The notes beneath the pieces were generated by a model. The model worked only from the letters and a program-made list of their open reading frames with translations. It was not told the origin of the DNA and did not search any database. A program made the position numbers and the translations under genes. 6,518 bases of DNA from JBBIKU01 sp037445245 (GTDB taxonomy: Bacteria; Chloroflexota; Anaerolineae; Anaerolineales; Anaerolineaceae), in contig JBBIKU010000137.1 of the NCBI GenBank assembly GCA_037445245.1, positions 1-6,518 of the forward strand. The letters run 5' to 3'. Positions 1 through 5,553 of this stretch are shown one piece after another; the stretch's first letter is position 1; every line of letters starts with the position of its first letter.

Positions 1-675
1 GGCGTTCAGCGCACACCGGTGGTCGACGGTACTGGCTTGAAGATGACCCTGGAACGGCATGTGGGTGAGGTGATCGAAAGCGCCATTGCCGATAAGTTGC
101 CTGCTAGGCACGCCTTTGTGCTTTCGGCGCTGGATCGCTGGGGCACTACCCGCGCTTTTCTCGACGGCGGATACGAATGCGTCTTTGGCGACCTGATGTT
201 TGCGCTGGGATTGCCGTTTGCGGTGCGGAGCGAGGCGGACATCAAAAGATTGGGTAAATGTTTGATGCCGGTGGTCGGACATTTCCCGTTCGACTGGCTT
301 TATCCCACCGGCAAATCGCAGGAAGTGCGCAAGCCCAAGTGGGGAAAATATTTCGAGTGGGCGACGGTCGTCGCTGGCGACTGTCATTACGTGTGGCGCT
401 ACATGCCCGCCCGCATGGACGGCAAGGTCATCGTCACCAACACCACCACCCCGGATGATGTCGCCTTTTTCCGACAGGCGGGTGTGAAGCATCTGATTAC
501 CACCACGCCGGTGCTGGACGGACGTTCATTCGGTACCAACATGATGGAAGCGGCAATTGTGGCGGCGCTGGGGCGCAAAGAACGAGTAGATTATGCCAAT
601 CCGGGCAATTATTTCGACGAGATGGAAAGCGCCATCCGCCAGTTAGGCTTTACTCCCCAGCTCCAGGAGCTCTAG
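1..675 (+). CDS. Protein of the 'quinate 5-dehydrogenase'-annotated family, 5'-truncated
   Basis: The frame is open from the first base and ends at TAG 673-675, giving 224 residues with the N-terminus cut off by the window edge. The visible part resembles proteins that genome annotation in Chloroflexota and Deinococcus-Thermus calls quinate 5-dehydrogenase. Recognisable blocks are TPVVDGTGLK near the start, FGDLMFALGLP, FDWLYPTGK, VVAGDCHYVWRYMP, VTNTTTPDDV and LITTTPVLDGRSFGTN. The name would imply NAD(P)-dependent oxidation of quinate to 3-dehydroquinate, but I see no shikimate-dehydrogenase-type Rossmann signature in the visible part, so the function should be treated as unproven. There is no membrane segment, so a cytosolic protein is likely. 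It sits one base upstream of the nucleotidyltransferase gene, whose ribosome binding site lies inside this reading frame. The two are therefore probably co-transcribed and translationally coupled. Family recognition is from memory of similar sequences. Confidence 0.72.
   Translation, partial: GVQRTPVVDGTGLKMTLERHVGEVIESAIADKLPARHAFVLSALDRWGTTRAFLDGGYECVFGDLMFALGLPFAVRSEADIKRLGKCLMPVVGHFPFDWLYPTGKSQEVRKPKWGKYFEWATVVAGDCHYVWRYMPARMDGKVIVTNTTTPDDVAFFRQAGVKHLITTTPVLDGRSFGTNMMEAAIVAALGRKERVDYANPGNYFDEMESAIRQLGFTPQLQEL
665..669 (+). promoter_or_regulatory. Ribosome binding site for TTG start at 677
   Basis: AGGAG lies inside the last codons of the upstream gene, 7 nt before TTG 677. It decides the start: TTG places the nucleotide-binding AGG motif at residues 7-9, as expected for the N-terminal beta strand of the nucleotidyltransferase fold. 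Confidence 0.7.
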
Positions 676-676
676 C

Positions 677-1453
677 TTGGATGCGGTGATTGTTGCGGGG
701 GGAAAAAACAAGCCCGGCGACCCCTTGTATCCCTATACGGGTGATGGATACAAATCACTGCTGGATATTTGTGGTAAGCCGATGGTTCAGTGGGTGTTGG
801 ATGCACTCAACAATGTTCCGAATCTGAATCAGGTGGTTGTGGTGGGATTGCCGGCACAGGTGAACCTGGCATGCAGCCACCGTTTGACCATCCTGGAAGA
901 TCAGGGCGGCATGCTCCAGAACATCCGCGCCGGTGCAAACATCCTGCTGGCGCAAAACCCGGCAGAGGAGCATTGCCTGATCATCTCGGCGGATGTTCCA
1001 ATGTTGACAGCCGAAATGGTAAGCTGGCTGATCGAGCGCGTTCAGGAGACCGATCACGATCTTTATTATGGCGTGATCGAACGACGGGTGATGGAAGGAC
1101 GCTTTCCTAACTCGCGTCGGACGTACGTGGGATTGAAAGACGGGGAATATTGTGGTGGAGATGCCAACGCCATCCGCAAGCGCATCGTTGCCTCCCAGAA
1201 TCCATTGATCGATCGCTTGAGTGAGGCGCGCAAGAATCCGATCCAAGAGGCGCGGTTGATGGGGTTGGACACCCTGCTGTTGCTGTTGCTGCACCAGTTG
1301 ACCATCAAGCAGGTGATCAAGAAAATCGGTCGCCGGCTGGGAATGAAAGGGCGGGCGCTGATGGTGCCGTATGCAGAGATGGGCATGGATGTGGATAAGC
1401 CTTTTCAATTAGAGATTGTACGAAATGAATTATGCCGTCAGGATGTGCAATGA
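677..1453 (+). CDS. MobA-like NTP transferase domain protein
   Basis: This is a 258-residue single-domain nucleotidyltransferase of the GT-A-like fold used by MobA, CobY and sugar-nucleotide pyrophosphorylases. It opens with MDAVIVAGG (A7-G8-G9), followed by Y25-K26-S27-L-L and the G33-K34-P35-M motif that binds the nucleotide. ISADVPML around D106 is the equivalent of the metal-binding GDxP segment. MDVDKP at 237-242 gives the second acidic pair (D238, D240) typical of MobA/CobY-type enzymes. It therefore probably transfers a nucleotide from an NTP to a phosphorylated small molecule, releasing pyrophosphate in the cytosol. The acceptor cannot be told from sequence; a cofactor or lipid head-group precursor are both possible. 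The TTG start follows the upstream stop by one base, and the gene's TGA overlaps the ATG of the PAP2 gene (ATGA at 1450-1453), so it is in the middle of an operon. A run of six consecutive Leu codons (LLLLLL) lies in the C-terminal half. Confidence 0.82.
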   Translation: MDAVIVAGGKNKPGDPLYPYTGDGYKSLLDICGKPMVQWVLDALNNVPNLNQVVVVGLPAQVNLACSHRLTILEDQGGMLQNIRAGANILLAQNPAEEHCLIISADVPMLTAEMVSWLIERVQETDHDLYYGVIERRVMEGRFPNSRRTYVGLKDGEYCGGDANAIRKRIVASQNPLIDRLSEARKNPIQEARLMGLDTLLLLLLHQLTIKQVIKKIGRRLGMKGRALMVPYAEMGMDVDKPFQLEIVRNELCRQDVQ

Positions 1454-2027
1454 AACGCGGCGCAATTGAGGAAATCGATCAGCAATTCACCGACCGCTTG
1501 CGACTGGTGCCTGACCGACGCACGTTGTGGCGGGTTTCGTCGTTTCTGGCGCATTCCGGCGATTCGTGGTTCTGGCTGGCGGGCTTGGGTCTGGTGTGGC
1601 TGCTGGGGGATGCGACGTGGCGCTACCGGGCGGCGGTGTTTGCCGTCAGCCTGGTGGTGCAGGCGGTGCTGGTGCTGGCGTTCAAGTTCATCGTCCGCCG
1701 NNNNNNNNNNNNNNNNNNNNNNNNNNAGCAATCTATCGCAACGCTGATCCGCATTCGTTCCCATCCGGGCACGCTGCCCGCGCTGCGCTGTTGGCGGTAA
1801 TGGCGGTGCACTTGGGTCCAACCTGGCTGGCGCTCGTGATCGTGCTGTGGGCACCACTGGTCAGCCTGGCGCGGGTGGGGATGGGGGTGCATTACCTGTC
1901 CGACGTGCTGGCGGGGATGCTGGTGGGTGTGCTGATCGGGCTGGTAATGGTTGAGGTGCAGCCAATCCTGCCGGTCATTCTGCCGTGGCTGTTCGACCGA
2001 GCGGATGGCTGGCTGCGGGCGCTCTGA
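1450..2027 (+). CDS. PAP2-family membrane phosphatase, interrupted by assembly gap
   Basis: The ATG at 1450 overlaps the previous stop by 4 nt. The N-terminal part (frame 1) runs from MKRGAIEEIDQQF through two hydrophobic segments to K79-F-I-V-R, the start of PAP2 motif 1 (K-x6-R-P). The RP itself falls in the N run at 1701-1726. After the gap the protein resumes in frame 3 with AIYRNADPHSFPSGHAAR. This contains motif 2, PSGH, at 1761-1772. Motif 3 follows as A-R-x5-H-x3-D, with R at 1872, H at 1890 and D at 1902; the usual Ser before Arg is Ala. The last part is hydrophobic and stops at TGA 2025-2027. The family dephosphorylates lipid phosphates or diphosphates such as phosphatidic acid, PGP or undecaprenyl diphosphate at the membrane; the substrate here is unknown. 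The change of frame is best explained by a mis-sized gap, not a pseudogene, because all visible motifs are intact. Confidence 0.85.
1701..1726. other. Assembly gap (26 N)
   Basis: Twenty-six unresolved bases lie inside the PAP2 gene, between motif 1 and the AIYRNADP segment. For the two halves to be in frame the true gap must be a multiple of 3 (for example 24 or 27), so the given length is off by at least one base. Roughly 8-9 missing residues is about what PAP2 proteins of this type have between these motifs. Confidence 0.95.
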
Positions 2028-2074
2028 CCGGCTCATAATGTATTTAGGATTGTGCATCTGGCATTTATTCCCAC

Positions 2075-2102
2075 TAGACTCTTTTTAAAGATGTCCTATA
2101 AT
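2075..2102 (+). promoter_or_regulatory. Candidate sigma70-type promoter
   Basis: TAGACT (2075-2080, 4 of 6 to TTGACA) is followed after 16 nt by a perfect TATAAT (2097-2102). Transcription would begin near 2109, giving a leader of about 95 nt ahead of the peroxiredoxin gene. It lies in the 177-nt intergenic region after the PAP2 gene. No clear rho-independent terminator separates it from the upstream operon. Confidence 0.5.
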
Positions 2103-2147
2103 TGAGGGTGACGATGTTTGAGCCGGTGGCAGTGGAAACGGTTTTTA

Positions 2148-2178
2148 TTGACACCTGTTGCCTGACTGGTAGTATAAA
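2148..2178 (+). promoter_or_regulatory. Candidate proximal promoter of the Sec-peroxiredoxin gene
   Basis: A perfect TTGACA (2148-2153) is followed by TATAAA (2173-2178) at a long 19-nt spacing, or by TAGTAT (2170-2175) at 16 nt. The start would fall near 2185, just ahead of the AAGGAG ribosome binding site. With the candidate at 2075-2102 it would make tandem promoters, a common arrangement for stress genes. Neither has been tested. Confidence 0.45.
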
Positions 2179-2204
2179 GGTACACTCTCAGAAGGAGATG
2201 ACAC

Positions 2205-2963
2205 ATGGAATTAAAAGTAGGTCAAAAGGCGCCTGATTTCGAACTCCCAAGTCATCTGGGTCACAATGTCAAATTGAGCGACCTGCGTGGAAAAATCACG
2301 GTGCTGGCGTTTTACCCCCTGGCTTGGACGCCAATATGATCGAATCAGATTCCCTCTTACCAGGCAAATCTCGACCGGTTCGAGGGAATCAATGTCCAGG
2401 TTCTGGGCATCAGTATCGATCATGTGCCATGTTTGAAGGCGTGGGCTGAGAGCCTTGGCGGGGTGACCTTTCCGCTGTTGAGTGATTTTTGGCCGCACGG
2501 CGAGGTGGCGCAAAAATATGGCGCCTTGCGCAGCGACGGTACTTGCGAACGGGCAATCTTCGTGCTTGACCAGGACGGCGTAATCCGCTACATTGACATT
2601 CACGACATCGACGACCAGCCCAGCAATGCAGTCCTGTTTCGGGAGCTTGAGCGTATGGCGGCTGGCAGCGGCAGCCCTGCGGTGGGACGAGAGCATGAAG
2701 AAGAACCTGAATTGCCCCATGGCGGGGTGGTGATGTATTGCACCCGCTGGTGTCCGGATTGCAAAAAAGCTCGCGCCTGGTTGAAGGCGCATAACATTCC
2801 CTGTGTTGAGGTCGATGTCGAATCCAGTATCCGGGCGGCAAAACAGGTGCGCCAATGGACGAACGGATTTGAAACCACACCCACTTTCGACATCGACGGG
2901 ACGATCATCGTCGATTTTGACGAAAAACGCCTGGCGGAAGTGCTGCAGGTCAAATCTGACTGA
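2205..2963 (+). CDS. Selenocysteine-containing peroxiredoxin-glutaredoxin fusion (TGA 2337-2339 = Sec45)
   Basis: Read through its TGA, this frame gives 252 residues from ATG 2205, which has AAGGAG (2192-2197) 7 nt upstream. Residues 1-150 form an AhpE/BCP-like peroxiredoxin: KVGQKAPDFELP, strand TVLAFYPLAWTPI, then the TGA at codon 45, then SNQIPSYQANLDRF, VLGISIDHVPC and FPLLSDFWPHGEVAQKYG. The catalytic signature P-x3-T-x2-C is P38, T42 and codon 45, so the TGA stands exactly at the peroxidatic cysteine. R116 in ERAIFVLD is the likely conserved active-site Arg, and C76 could be a resolving residue. A loose acidic linker (about 151-172) leads to a glutaredoxin domain (173-252) with VMYCTRWCPDC: active-site C183-P-D-C186, an extra C179, and a cis-proline TTP at 224-226. 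The product should reduce H2O2 or organic peroxides in the cytosol as a selenenic-acid intermediate recycled by the fused CPDC site. Prx-Grx fusions and Sec peroxiredoxins are each known separately. Ordinary gene calling would keep only the C-terminal 179 residues from GTG 2424 and lose the active site. A sequencing error is possible, but the adjacent tRNA-Sec argues against it. Confidence 0.92.
2340..2390 (+). promoter_or_regulatory. Candidate bacterial SECIS region after the Sec codon
   Basis: Bacterial Sec insertion needs an mRNA hairpin just downstream of UGA that binds SelB. Here GATTCCCTC (2348-2356) and GAGGGAATC (2382-2390) are perfect 9-nt complements, beginning 8 nt after the UGA. 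Within them CTCGA (2370-2374) and TCGAG (2380-2384) form a hairpin with loop CCGGT, about 35 nt from the UGA. The outer arm can retain 6 bp (2348-2353 with 2385-2390) while the inner hairpin forms. A competing fold pairs AGATT (2347-2351) with AATCT (2367-2371). The inner loop contains GGU but does not begin with G, so the fit to the usual bSECIS description is imperfect. The location is expected from the mechanism; the exact structure is inferred. Confidence 0.5.
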
Positions 2964-2980
2964 GATGATTGCCCGGCTTG

Positions 2981-2986
2981 CATAAT
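2981..2986 (+). promoter_or_regulatory. Weak -10 candidate ahead of tRNA-Sec
   Basis: CATAAT occurs 26 nt before the tRNA 5' end, in the 49-nt spacer between the peroxiredoxin stop and the tRNA. No good -35 is seen at normal spacing. No terminator hairpin is seen in the spacer either, so the tRNA could equally be cut from the peroxiredoxin transcript. Confidence 0.25.
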
Positions 2987-3012
2987 GGAACCAGGTGCAG
3001 TATCCTTAAATT

Positions 3013-3106
3013 GGGGATGAATGAGTCCCGGTGGGCTCCCCAGTCTTCAAAACTGGTGGCGGGTCGTTCTGCGAGCCGCGGTGGGTTCGACTCCCATTCA
3101 TTCCCG
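3013..3106 (+). tRNA. selC: tRNA-Sec, anticodon TCA
   Basis: This is the UGA-decoding selenocysteine tRNA, charged with Ser by SerRS, converted to Sec by SelA and delivered by SelB. The cloverleaf can be drawn fully. The acceptor stem has 8 bp, GGGGATGA (3013-3020) with TCATTCCC (3098-3105), with one G-U pair. The D stem has 6 bp, GAGTCC (3023-3028) with GGGCTC (3033-3038), closing the 4-nt loop CGGT. The anticodon stem CCAGT/ACTGG (3040-3044, 3052-3056) holds loop CTTCAAA, with TCA at 3047-3049. The long variable arm is GCGG/CCGC plus TCG/CGA around one G-G mismatch (3059-3079). The T stem GTGGG/CCCAT has loop TTCGACT (3086-3092). The 8-bp acceptor with 5-bp T stem, and the 6-bp D stem with 4-nt loop, are hallmarks of bacterial tRNA-Sec and exclude an ordinary tRNA or a plain opal suppressor. 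The discriminator is G3106. CCA is not encoded (CTC follows), so it must be added after transcription. Confidence 0.97.
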
Positions 3107-3123
3107 CTCTTTATTGGTAACAC

Positions 3124-3128
3124 GGAGG
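3124..3128 (+). promoter_or_regulatory. Ribosome binding site for TTG start at 3136
   Basis: GGAGG (extended GGAGGTA) lies 7 nt before TTG 3136 and 17 nt after the tRNA end. No comparable site precedes the first in-frame ATG at 3181, so the TTG start is preferred. Confidence 0.75.
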
Positions 3129-3135
3129 TAATACC

Positions 3136-4344
3136 TTGGAGTATCTCGAACAATCACAGACTTATGAAACCTATGAACTGATGGTGCGTCGGGTGATGGC
3201 GATCGAGGACGTCACCCTTGGTGCCTCGCAACATCCCTATCTGGTACGATACCGGGGTAAACTGCGGGACGCCGACACCTCGGCGGCTTATGACCAACTT
3301 GCCGAAACATTCAAACCGCACGGGGTCACCCCGCTCTTTCGCTGGGACGAAGGCAAACACGCCATCCTGTTGGTGCCGGGCGTGTCCCGTCCATCCGCCT
3401 CCAACCCGATGATCAACCTGGTGCTGTTTATCCTGACCCTGTTCAGCGTGCTGATGACGGGGGCATTGTATGGGCTAGACCAACCCATTCCAGCGGATGT
3501 GACGCAGGCTGTGATGGTGTTCCTCCAGCGCGGCTGGCCCTTTGCTGTCAGCATGATCGCCATCCTGGGCGCGCACGAGTTTGGGCATTACCTGGCAGGT
3601 CGTTTTCATGGCATTCACGTCACCCTGCCGTATTTCATCCCGTTGCCCTTCAGCCCGTTTGGCACGATGGGAGCCTTCATCAACATGAAAGGCGCCCCGC
3701 GCAACCGGCGGGTGCTGTTGGATATTGGCATTGCCGGACCGCTGGCGGGGCTGGTGGTGGCGATCCCGGTGTTGTTGCTGGGATTGTCGCTCTCCACAGT
3801 TGAGCCGCTGCCCGTTTCGCCGCCGCCGGGCGTGATCCTACAGATGGAGGGCAATTCGCTGTTGTACCTGCTCTCGAAATTGGTCGTCTTCGGGCAGCTC
3901 TTGCCAGCGCCCCCCACTTACGAGGGTGTTTCGCCGCTGCTGCACTGGTTGCGCTATTTCTTCACCGGCAGCCCATCGCCGATGGGCGGCATCGATGTGC
4001 TGTTACACCCGGTCGCCTGGGCGGGCTGGGCTGGCATCCTGGTGACCGGCTTGAACTTGATCCCCGCCGGGCAGCTCGACGGTGGGCACATGCTGTACGT
4101 GCTGTTTGGAAGGAAAAACGCCCAGCGCATTTTGCCCTTCGTTATGATTGGGCTGGTGCTGCTGGGTTGGATCGCCTGGCGCGGCTGGTGGCTGTGGGCG
4201 GTGCTGATTTATTTTCTGGGACGCACCCACGCCGAACCGTTGGATCAGATCACCGCCCTGGACGGACGGCGCAAGTTGCTGGCGCTGCTGGCGCTGGTGG
4301 TTTTTGTGTTCACCTTCACCCCGGTGCCTTTGAAGATCTTCTAA
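3136..4344 (+). CDS. Site-2-protease-like M50 membrane metallopeptidase
   Basis: This 402-residue integral membrane protein has both zinc-site motifs of family M50. HEFGH at 147-151 supplies two His ligands and the catalytic Glu, and LDGGH at 314-318 supplies the Asp ligand (D315 in N-L-I-P-A-G-Q-L-D-G-G-H). GPLAG at 201-205 is a further conserved segment of the group. Residues 1-90 form a soluble N-terminal domain. Hydrophobic segments follow at about 92-113, 125-150, 195-220, 295-312, 332-360 and 380-398. The architecture, with YFIPLPFSPFGTMGAFI after the first motif, is like the bacterial/plastid EGY-type branch, not RseP, and no PDZ domain is evident. Such proteases cut substrates within the membrane, for instance anti-sigma factors, but no substrate is encoded nearby. 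It begins 29 nt after tRNA-Sec with no visible promoter of its own, so read-through from the tRNA or peroxiredoxin transcript is plausible. Its stop overlaps by 4 nt the end of the convergent gene. Confidence 0.92.
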   Translation: MEYLEQSQTYETYELMVRRVMAIEDVTLGASQHPYLVRYRGKLRDADTSAAYDQLAETFKPHGVTPLFRWDEGKHAILLVPGVSRPSASNPMINLVLFILTLFSVLMTGALYGLDQPIPADVTQAVMVFLQRGWPFAVSMIAILGAHEFGHYLAGRFHGIHVTLPYFIPLPFSPFGTMGAFINMKGAPRNRRVLLDIGIAGPLAGLVVAIPVLLLGLSLSTVEPLPVSPPPGVILQMEGNSLLYLLSKLVVFGQLLPAPPTYEGVSPLLHWLRYFFTGSPSPMGGIDVLLHPVAWAGWAGILVTGLNLIPAGQLDGGHMLYVLFGRKNAQRILPFVMIGLVLLGWIAWRGWWLWAVLIYFLGRTHAEPLDQITALDGRRKLLALLALVVFVFTFTPVPLKIF

Positions 4345-5447
4345 ACATTCAGGGTCGCAATCTCTTCACCCTGCAGGGTGCGGTAACGGCGCAGGCAGTG
4401 TACCGTCAGACAGGAGTGGGCGGGGATGACGATGATCAGATCGCCGAGGCGGATGCGCTGGATGTGTTCGGGTTTCATGCGCAGGATGCCGTGCTCTTGT
4501 GATAGCCCGCGCACGTAGGCGCCTTCGAGAAAATCCCCCCAGCCATCGCCACGCGGAAGCGCCACCAAGCCGTAAGCTGGGGTTCCATTCAAGTCGAAGT
4601 GATCTTTGGCGAGGTGGACGGCGCCGCCGTAGATCACCACCTCCTGCCGCTGGGGGTGCAGCGCCACCACCGGGCAGGCGACACCGACGGCAATATCGTC
4701 CGGCTTGCAGACGCCCAAGCGCAGCATCTGGGCGTCGAAAAAGACGAAATTCCCCGGGCGCACTTCATCTACCTTGCCCAGATCATTGCAGCAGCTACAG
4801 CCGGGGGTGTCCCCCACCGACACCTCCAACGCCGCGATACCGCAGGTATTCAGCCCATCTCGCAGATCGTTCATGCGTGCCACGCTCTCGTGGTAAGTCT
4901 GGCAGATTTGCTGTGGCGATGTGGCGTGGTACGTGTGCCCGGCGTGGGTCAGTAAGCCGCGCAGTTTCAGTGAGCTGCTTTCCTGGAGGGCGGCGGCGAC
5001 CTGCCGCACTGTTTCCACATCTTGCCAGTGAATGCCGGTGCGCGCAGCGCCGCTGTCGATCTTGATCCAGGCGTCCGCAACCGCTTGCAGGCGGCGATCT
5101 GCGCCCTGGACGCTTTCGACCGATTCAAACAGCAATCCAAGCCGGAGACGGTGCGCCAGTTGCGCCAGCGCTTCGAGCTGGCGCAGGTTGACCGAAAATG
5201 CAATCAGGATATCTTCCCAACCGTGTCGGGCGAAGTATTGCGCCATTTCCAGCGAGGAGACGGTGATGGCGCGCACGCCTTGACGGCGAAACCACTCGCC
5301 GACCTGCGCCGATTGGTGGGTCTTGAAATGCGGGCGAAAGCGAACCCCGGCTTGCTCTGCTTTGCGGCACATGCGTTGGATGTTCCGCCGGGCGGTTTCG
5401 CGGTTGAGCAGCAGGGTGGGTTTATCGATCGAGTCAAATAGGTTCAT
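4341..5447 (-). CDS. PLP-dependent D-serine dehydratase / D-threonine aldolase family enzyme
   Basis: This 368-residue protein of the fold III (alanine racemase N-terminal) PLP family starts at ATG 5447-5445 with GGAGGT a few bases upstream. The PLP lysine is K42 in RPHFKTHQ, the family signature. SSLEMAQYFARHGWEDILIAF, IKIDSGAARTGIHW, LLTHAGHTYH and VSVGDTPG are the usual barrel segments that hold the cofactor. The C-terminal domain carries P-A-H344-S-C346, the H-x-C zinc site found in DSD1-type D-serine dehydratases; D-threonine aldolases usually have H-x-D. A metal-assisted beta-elimination of a D-hydroxyamino acid, such as D-serine to pyruvate and ammonia, is therefore the leading guess, but substrate cannot be settled from sequence. 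It is cytosolic, with no signal peptide. It is divergent from the radical SAM gene and converges with the protease gene with a 4-nt stop overlap. Confidence 0.88.
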   Translation of the reverse strand: MNLFDSIDKPTLLLNRETARRNIQRMCRKAEQAGVRFRPHFKTHQSAQVGEWFRRQGVRAITVSSLEMAQYFARHGWEDILIAFSVNLRQLEALAQLAHRLRLGLLFESVESVQGADRRLQAVADAWIKIDSGAARTGIHWQDVETVRQVAAALQESSSLKLRGLLTHAGHTYHATSPQQICQTYHESVARMNDLRDGLNTCGIAALEVSVGDTPGCSCCNDLGKVDEVRPGNFVFFDAQMLRLGVCKPDDIAVGVACPVVALHPQRQEVVIYGGAVHLAKDHFDLNGTPAYGLVALPRGDGWGDFLEGAYVRGLSQEHGILRMKPEHIQRIRLGDLIIVIPAHSCLTVHCLRRYRTLQGEEIATLNV

Positions 5448-5472
5448 GCTTACCTCCGCTGGCTTCCGTTTG

Positions 5473-5478
5473 ATTATA
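5473..5478 (-). promoter_or_regulatory. -10 element of the minus-strand PLP enzyme gene
   Basis: On the minus strand a perfect TATAAT lies about 25 nt ahead of the ATG at 5447. This gives a short leader that includes GGAGGT. No good -35 is visible at 16-18 nt spacing, so the promoter may depend on an activator. Confidence 0.5.
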
Positions 5479-5517
5479 GCCGAGGTGGACAGGGTGGATT
5501 CATTGGCGCATCAAGAC

Positions 5518-5547
5518 TTGACAAAAACGGAACAATAGTTCTATAAT
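5518..5547 (+). promoter_or_regulatory. Full-consensus sigma70-type promoter of the radical SAM gene
   Basis: Perfect TTGACA (5518-5523) and perfect TATAAT (5542-5547) stand 18 nt apart. The expected transcription start, about 7 nt after the -10, is at or next to the GTG at 5554. This implies a message with no 5' leader. Confidence 0.8.
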
Positions 5548-5553
5548 GGGACT

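Noticed and set aside
755..1408. Long minus-strand frame opposite the nucleotidyltransferase
   Set aside because: Low-complexity His/Gln-rich translation with no family resemblance; antisense shadow.
2114..2236. Small 40-codon frame starting ATG 2114 with a GAGG upstream
   Set aside because: It runs into the peroxiredoxin start in another frame, shows no recognisable features, and contains the second promoter candidate; more likely chance.
2205..2339. Peroxiredoxin as a pseudogene with a nonsense mutation
   Set aside because: The stop is TGA, only at the catalytic Cys position, the rest of the frame is intact, and tRNA-Sec is adjacent; decay would not be expected to give this combination.
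2211..2855. Long minus-strand frame opposite the peroxiredoxin gene
   Set aside because: Shadow of the coding strand. The plus-strand protein has clear family motifs and the minus one has none.
2424..2963. A 179-residue gene starting at GTG 2424
   Set aside because: It is the C-terminal remainder of the Sec-peroxiredoxin frame. It lacks the catalytic site and has no ribosome binding site, whereas ATG 2205 has AAGGAG at ideal spacing.
3021..3106. Ordinary tRNA-Ser or opal-suppressor tRNA
   Set aside because: The 8-bp acceptor stem and 6-bp D stem with a 4-nt loop, together with TCA anticodon, fit tRNA-Sec and not tRNA-Ser.
4350..4380. Inverted repeats near the convergent gene ends (CAGGGT/ACCCTG and palindrome CACCCTGCAGGGTG) as a terminator
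   Set aside because: They lie within the end of the minus-strand coding region and no T-tract follows on either strand; a terminator role cannot be supported.
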